Origin: Treponema sp.
Lineage (GTDB): Bacteria > Spirochaetota > Spirochaetia > Treponematales > Breznakiellaceae
Assembly: GCA_031280065.1 (NCBI GenBank)
Contig: JAITHH010000006.1
Span: 1 to 7,703, forward strand
DNA length: 7,703 bases
Direction: 5' to 3'
The notes beneath the pieces are model-generated. The model saw only the letters and a program-made list of their open reading frames with translations, was not told the DNA's origin and made no database searches. Position 1 is the stretch's first letter; each line of letters starts with the position of its first letter. Shown here piece by piece: positions 4,559 to 7,703 of this stretch. The translations under genes and the position numbers were made by a program.

Positions 4559-7027
4559 ATGTTACGGGTTCTTAAATTCGGCGGCACCTCGGTAGGTTCT
4601 GAGGACGCCCTTTCGCGGCTTATCGCCATACTGCAAGACCGGGATCACGCGGGCCGGGTCTCCGTGGCGGTAGTTTCCGCCCTCAGCGGCGTTACTGACG
4701 GGCTCATCGCCCTGGCCCGGACAGCCGAAGCGGGACAAACTGACCACGCGGGCCTGGAGGCAATGCAGACACGGCACAAAGCCCTCAGCGCGGCCTTTTT
4801 GGACGGGGAAGCGCGGGAAGAAGCGGACGCGGCCATTGCCGGGACCTTCGCCGAACTCTCCTGCATCCTTGAGGGAATCGCCATTCTGCGGGAACTCTCG
4901 AACCGGACCCTGGACTACGTGATGAGCTTTGGAGAACGGCTGTCCGCGGCCCTCATCGCCCGGATATGCGCCGCCAAGGGTATTCCCGCGGAATACCTGG
5001 ACGCCCGGAACCTGATCATCGCGGACAGCAACCACGGGGCCGCCCGCTTCTATGCCGCGGAAAGCTACGGCAACATCGCCCGCTATATCAGACAGCATCC
5101 GGTCTTGCAGATCGCCACCGGCTTTATCGCCGCATCCTCCGGCGGCCATACCGTTACCCTGGGGCGGGGCGGCTCGGACATGAGCGCCGCCATCTTCGCC
5201 GCGGCCCTGTCTGCGGAGGAACTGGAAATCTGGACCGACGTGGACGGAATCCTCACGGCCAACCCCAAACTCGTCAAAAACGCCTTCAAGATCGACGCCA
5301 TCTCCTACGAGGAAGCCATGGAGCTTTCCTACTTCGGCGCGAAGGTTCTGTACCCCCCCACGGTGCGGCCCGCGCTGGAAAAGGGCATCCCCATCAGCAT
5401 CAAGAACACCTTTAACCCCGCCGGAGGCGGAACCCGGATAACCCAGGATGCGGAGCCGGGGCTCTATCCCATTCGGGGGATCAGCTCCATGGGGAACGTA
5501 ACCCTGGTGCGGGTTCAGGGATCGGGCATGGTGGGCGTGGCGGGCTTCTCGTCCCGGCTGTTCAGCGCCCTGGCCCGGCGGCGGATCAACATCATCATGA
5601 TAACCCAGAGCTCCAGCGAGTATTCGATCTGCTTTGCCGTGGAGCCCCATGACGGCCCCCCGGCGGCGGCGGCTATCCGGGAGGAATTCGCCCAGGAGAT
5701 AGGCTTTGCCGCCATTGAGCAGCCCATCATCGAGGACAATCTGGCGATCATCGCCGTGGTAGGGTCCCGGATGAAGCGTACATCGGGGATTTCCGGCAAG
5801 GTCTTCCATGCCCTGGGCCGGAACGGGATCAACGTCGCGGCCATTGCCCAGGGTTCCTCGGAACTCAACATCTCCGCGGTCATTGACCGCCAGGACGAGG
5901 CCAAGGCCCTGAACGCGATTCACGAGGCGTTTTTCCTGGCGGGCGTCCGCTCGGTGAACCTCTTCCTCATCGGCACGGGCCTTATCGGGGGAACCCTGGC
6001 AGACCAGATCGCCGGGCACCGCGAAATCCTGGCGGACGAGCACAAAGTCCGCATCAACCTGGCGGGGGCCGCCAATTCCCGGTACATGGCCTTCAACGCC
6101 GAAGGGCTGGACCCCCGGACGGTGAAGTCCCTGCTTCAGGACCCTTCCGCGCCGGGTGTGCGGCCCTTTACGCTGCCCTCTTTTATAGAAGCAATGAAGC
6201 GCTTCAACCTGCCCAACACGGCCTTCTGCGATTGCAGTTCCGGCGGCGATGTGGCGGAGGCTTACGCGGAGATACTGCAATCGGCCATTCCCATCGTTAC
6301 CCCGAACAAAAAGGCGAATTCCGGTTCCCTGGAGTACTACCGGACCCTGACGGGCTACTCCAAAGACCGGGGCATCCCCTATCTATACGAGACCACGGTC
6401 TGCGCGGGGCTGCCGGTGATCTCCACCCTGCGGGACTTGTTTCTGTCAGGCGACCGGGTGCGGCGCATCGAGGCGGTGCTTTCCGGCACCTTGAGCTATA
6501 TCTTCAACAACTTTGACGGCTCAAAGCCCTTCTCGGAGCTGGTCCGGGAGGCCAAGGCACGGGGCTTTACCGAGCCGGACCCCCGTGACGACCTGAACGC
6601 CATGGACGCGGCCCGGAAAGCCCTGATCCTGGCCCGTGAATGCGGGCTGGGCCTGGAATTTTCCGCGGTGGCGGTGGAGCCGGTTCTGCCTGCCGCCTGT
6701 TTCCAAGCCGAGGGGGTGGAAGCCTTTTTCGAGGAACTCAAGAAGGCCGACCGCGGCTTTGAAGCGCGGCGGCTTGAGGCGGAGCGGGAAGGCAAGGCCC
6801 TGCGTTATGTGGCGATCATCGAGGAAGGTTCCGCCCGAATTTCCCTGCGCCCGGAGCCTCTGGGCAGTCCCTTCCGCTCCCTGGTGGACGCGGACAACAT
6901 CGTGGTAATCACCAGCGACCGCTATTCGGCGCTTCCCATGGTGATCAAGGGGCCCGGCGCGGGCGCGCAGGTTACCGCCGGGGGGGTCTTCGCGGACATC
7001 GTGCGGATCGCCCGGACCCTGGTGTAG
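4559..7027 (+). CDS. thrA: Bifunctional aspartate kinase / homoserine dehydrogenase
   Basis: This enzyme phosphorylates aspartate and, in a second domain, reduces aspartate semialdehyde to homoserine, the first and third steps toward threonine and methionine. The 822 residues match the length of E. coli ThrA (820). The kinase domain (1 to about 295) has LKFGGTSVG (5-13), the GRGGSDMSA loop (202-210) and WTDVDGILTANP (225-236). Two ACT regulatory repeats follow (about 312-465), with TQSSSEYSICF (349-359) and IAQGSSELNISAVI (429-442), so feedback control by an end-product amino acid such as threonine is likely. The dehydrogenase has the nucleotide site IGTGLIGGTL (471-480), VTPNKKANSG (580-589), TTVCAGLPVI (612-621) and the catalytic region EPDPRDDLNAMDAARKAL (672-689). 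There Asp678, Asp683 and Lys687 align with yeast Asp214, Asp219 and Lys223. It ends with the GPGAGAQVTAGGVFAD motif (798-813). The ATG at 4559 begins the family N-terminus (MLRVLKFGG). An upstream in-frame TTG at 4520 would add 13 residues without family support. No ribosome site is seen. Position 615 is Cys, where E. coli has Gly. Confidence 0.97.
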   Translation: MLRVLKFGGTSVGSEDALSRLIAILQDRDHAGRVSVAVVSALSGVTDGLIALARTAEAGQTDHAGLEAMQTRHKALSAAFLDGEAREEADAAIAGTFAELSCILEGIAILRELSNRTLDYVMSFGERLSAALIARICAAKGIPAEYLDARNLIIADSNHGAARFYAAESYGNIARYIRQHPVLQIATGFIAASSGGHTVTLGRGGSDMSAAIFAAALSAEELEIWTDVDGILTANPKLVKNAFKIDAISYEEAMELSYFGAKVLYPPTVRPALEKGIPISIKNTFNPAGGGTRITQDAEPGLYPIRGISSMGNVTLVRVQGSGMVGVAGFSSRLFSALARRRINIIMITQSSSEYSICFAVEPHDGPPAAAAIREEFAQEIGFAAIEQPIIEDNLAIIAVVGSRMKRTSGISGKVFHALGRNGINVAAIAQGSSELNISAVIDRQDEAKALNAIHEAFFLAGVRSVNLFLIGTGLIGGTLADQIAGHREILADEHKVRINLAGAANSRYMAFNAEGLDPRTVKSLLQDPSAPGVRPFTLPSFIEAMKRFNLPNTAFCDCSSGGDVAEAYAEILQSAIPIVTPNKKANSGSLEYYRTLTGYSKDRGIPYLYETTVCAGLPVISTLRDLFLSGDRVRRIEAVLSGTLSYIFNNFDGSKPFSELVREAKARGFTEPDPRDDLNAMDAARKALILARECGLGLEFSAVAVEPVLPAACFQAEGVEAFFEELKKADRGFEARRLEAEREGKALRYVAIIEEGSARISLRPEPLGSPFRSLVDADNIVVITSDRYSALPMVIKGPGAGAQVTAGGVFADIVRIARTLV

Positions 7028-7096
7028 CCGCCCTCTGGAGGTGGAACCCCCTCTTGATTTCCAAACTCTTTTTTCAGCACAAAAAAGGCGGGGCGG
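7027..7096 (+). terminator. Possible 3' structure after thrA (weak)
   Basis: GCCGCCC at 7027-7033 can pair with GGGCGGC at 7090-7096. Inside lies CTTTTTT (7068-7074) opposite AAAAAAG (7081-7087) with a six-base loop. The whole could fold as one long interrupted hairpin at the end of the thrA transcript, but there is no U-tract after it, so intrinsic termination is doubtful. The stretch also contains the 12-mer GGTGGAACCCCC (7040-7051) shared in inverted orientation with the palindrome at 4313-4327. Confidence 0.25.
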
Positions 7097-7120
7097 CAAG
7101 CGTATGTTCCGGCAAACCCC

Positions 7121-7149
7121 TTGACGTTTCTTTCGATCCCTGGTAGTAT
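7121..7149 (+). promoter_or_regulatory. Sigma-70-type promoter upstream of the CT tract
   Basis: TTGACG (7121-7126, 5 of 6 matches) is followed by a 17-base spacer and TAGTAT (7144-7149, 4 of 6). Transcription would start near 7156. What follows is an ATG at 7158 and another in the same frame at 7209, then the CT tract and the 21-bp repeats. It is the best promoter-like site on the plus strand of the right-hand region and implies that the repeat region is transcribed rightward. Confidence 0.55.
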
Positions 7150-7157
7150 CCTCATCA

Positions 7158-7286
<129 letters not shown>

Positions 7287-7291
7287 TTTTA

Positions 7292-7434
7292 GGGGACAAC
7301 TCTGCCCGCAGGGGAGAACTGCCGTGTTTTTAAGGGATAGTTCTGCCCAAAACACGGGACTGGCGGCCTGGAAAGGGACGGTCCGCAGTTCAAAAGCAGT
7401 TGTTTCCGGCTCAAATACGGCTGCCCCCGGCTCA
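7292..7434. repeat. Degenerate repeats leading into the 21-bp array
   Basis: Diverged GGGA-initiated units occur at irregular spacing: GGGACAACTCTGCCC (7293-7307), GGGATAGTTCTGCCC (7334-7348), GGGACTGG (7356-7363) and GGGACGGTCCGC (7375-7386). Two 21-base units ending in CCGGCTCA follow, at about 7393-7413 and 7414-7434. The plus frame used by the perfect array stays open through all of this. It looks like the decayed or ancestral edge of the tandem array. Confidence 0.5.
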
Positions 7435-7703
7435 GGGACAGTCCTCCGCGTTCCAGGGACAACCGTCCGCGCTCCAGGGACGACCGTCCGCGCTCCGGGG
7501 AAAGTCCGCCGCGCTCCAGGGACGACCCTCCGCGCTCCAGGGACGACCCTCCGCGCTCCAGGGACAATCGTCCGCGCTCCAGGGACAATCGTCCGCGCCC
7601 CAGGGACGACCGTCCGCGCTTCGGGGACGACCGTCCGCGCTTCGGGGACGACCGTCCGCGCTTCGGGGACAACCGTCCGCGCTCCAGGGACGACCGTCCG
7701 CGC
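7435..7703. repeat. 21-bp tandem repeat array (12 full units plus a partial), continues past the window
   Basis: Units begin at 7435, 7456, 7477 and every 21 bases to 7687, with no indel. The consensus is GGGACGACCGTCCGCGCTCC plus A; variation is limited to a few positions (GAC/AAC/AAT, CGT/CCT, CCA/TCG). Adjacent units at 7519/7540 and 7624/7645 are identical, a sign of recent local duplication. Because 21 is a multiple of three, all frames stay open. Plus-strand frame 1 gives GTTVRAP/GTIVRAP/GTTVRAS heptapeptides; the minus strand gives SLERGRS-like heptapeptides in an open frame that ends at 7289. Nine of 13 units contain the dyad GGAC-N4-GTCC. There are no unique spacers, so this is not a CRISPR array. 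Which strand, if either, is translated cannot be settled inside the window. Confidence 0.93.

Noticed and set aside
4539..4595. 18-codon ORF starting just after GGGGA and overlapping the thrA start in another frame
   Set aside because: The GGGGA is only a few bases from its ATG, and the possible promoter would start transcription downstream of that ATG. I see no sign of a leader peptide; it has no run of Thr, Ile or Met codons that would suggest attenuation.
4562..6280. Long minus-strand open frame (572 codons) opposite thrA
   Set aside because: It is a shadow of GC-rich codon use in thrA. The translation is low-complexity with no recognisable domain, and the thrA frame carries all the motifs.
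7289..7703. Minus-strand open frame with SLERGRS heptapeptides as a real gene
   Set aside because: It is open mainly because the 21-bp repeat is stop-free in every frame. It has no start or promoter inside the window, ends in non-repeat sequence without any domain, and would be antisense to the promoter at 7121-7149. It is not excluded, only unsupported.
7435..7703. CRISPR array
   Set aside because: The repeats are contiguous 21-bp units without unique spacers, and no cas gene is present.

Overview
The window is GC-rich, compact bacterial DNA. It carries four confidently recognised genes or gene parts on the minus strand, one large gene on the plus strand, and a repeat-dense right end. The mix is a rhodanese-less ThiI with its own cysteine desulfurase, a fused aspartate kinase-homoserine dehydrogenase of ThrA length, a WecA/MraY-type lipid glycosyltransferase, an FtsX-like ABC permease and many palindromic intergenic repeats. 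It looks most like a host-associated or environmental spirochaete (Treponema relatives). That placement rests on remembered family resemblance, not on a search, and I hold it at about even odds.

Layout. Bases 1-470 (minus) are the N-terminal part of an ABC transporter permease that leaves the window, with a good sigma-70-type promoter at 510-538. Bases about 539-843 hold no gene. They carry palindromes and an inverted-repeat element at 649-751, followed by a partial second copy. Bases 4228-844 (minus) form a tight three-gene operon: a WecA/TagO-like polyprenyl-phosphate sugar-1-phosphate transferase, a NifS/IscS-type cysteine desulfurase, and ThiI. Both junctions are 4-base ATGA overlaps. Its promoter lies at 4252-4280. 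Bases 4281-4558 separate this operon from the divergent thrA and contain strong GC hairpins. thrA (4559-7027, plus) has no Shine-Dalgarno sequence, and a possible -10 box sits close enough that its mRNA may be leaderless.

Bases 7028-7703 are the unusual part. A sigma-70-like promoter (7121-7149) is followed by an ATG, an uninterrupted (CT)15 tract, and then a 21-bp tandem repeat (7435 to the window end). In one plus frame this repeat encodes a heptapeptide like GTTVRAP. The ATG frame and the repeat frame do not match at 15 CT units; they would match at 16 or 13. That is the layout of a phase-variable gene caught in the OFF state, although a noncoding satellite cannot be excluded.

How the genes work together. 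The desulfurase and ThiI form a sulfur relay: cysteine sulfur is passed as persulfide to ThiI for 4-thiouridine in tRNA and possibly thiazole synthesis. ThrA supplies the aspartate-to-homoserine branch (threonine, methionine, and the early lysine/diaminopimelate steps). The glycosyltransferase starts a lipid-linked envelope glycan. I see no functional link between the glycosyltransferase and the sulfur pair beyond co-transcription.
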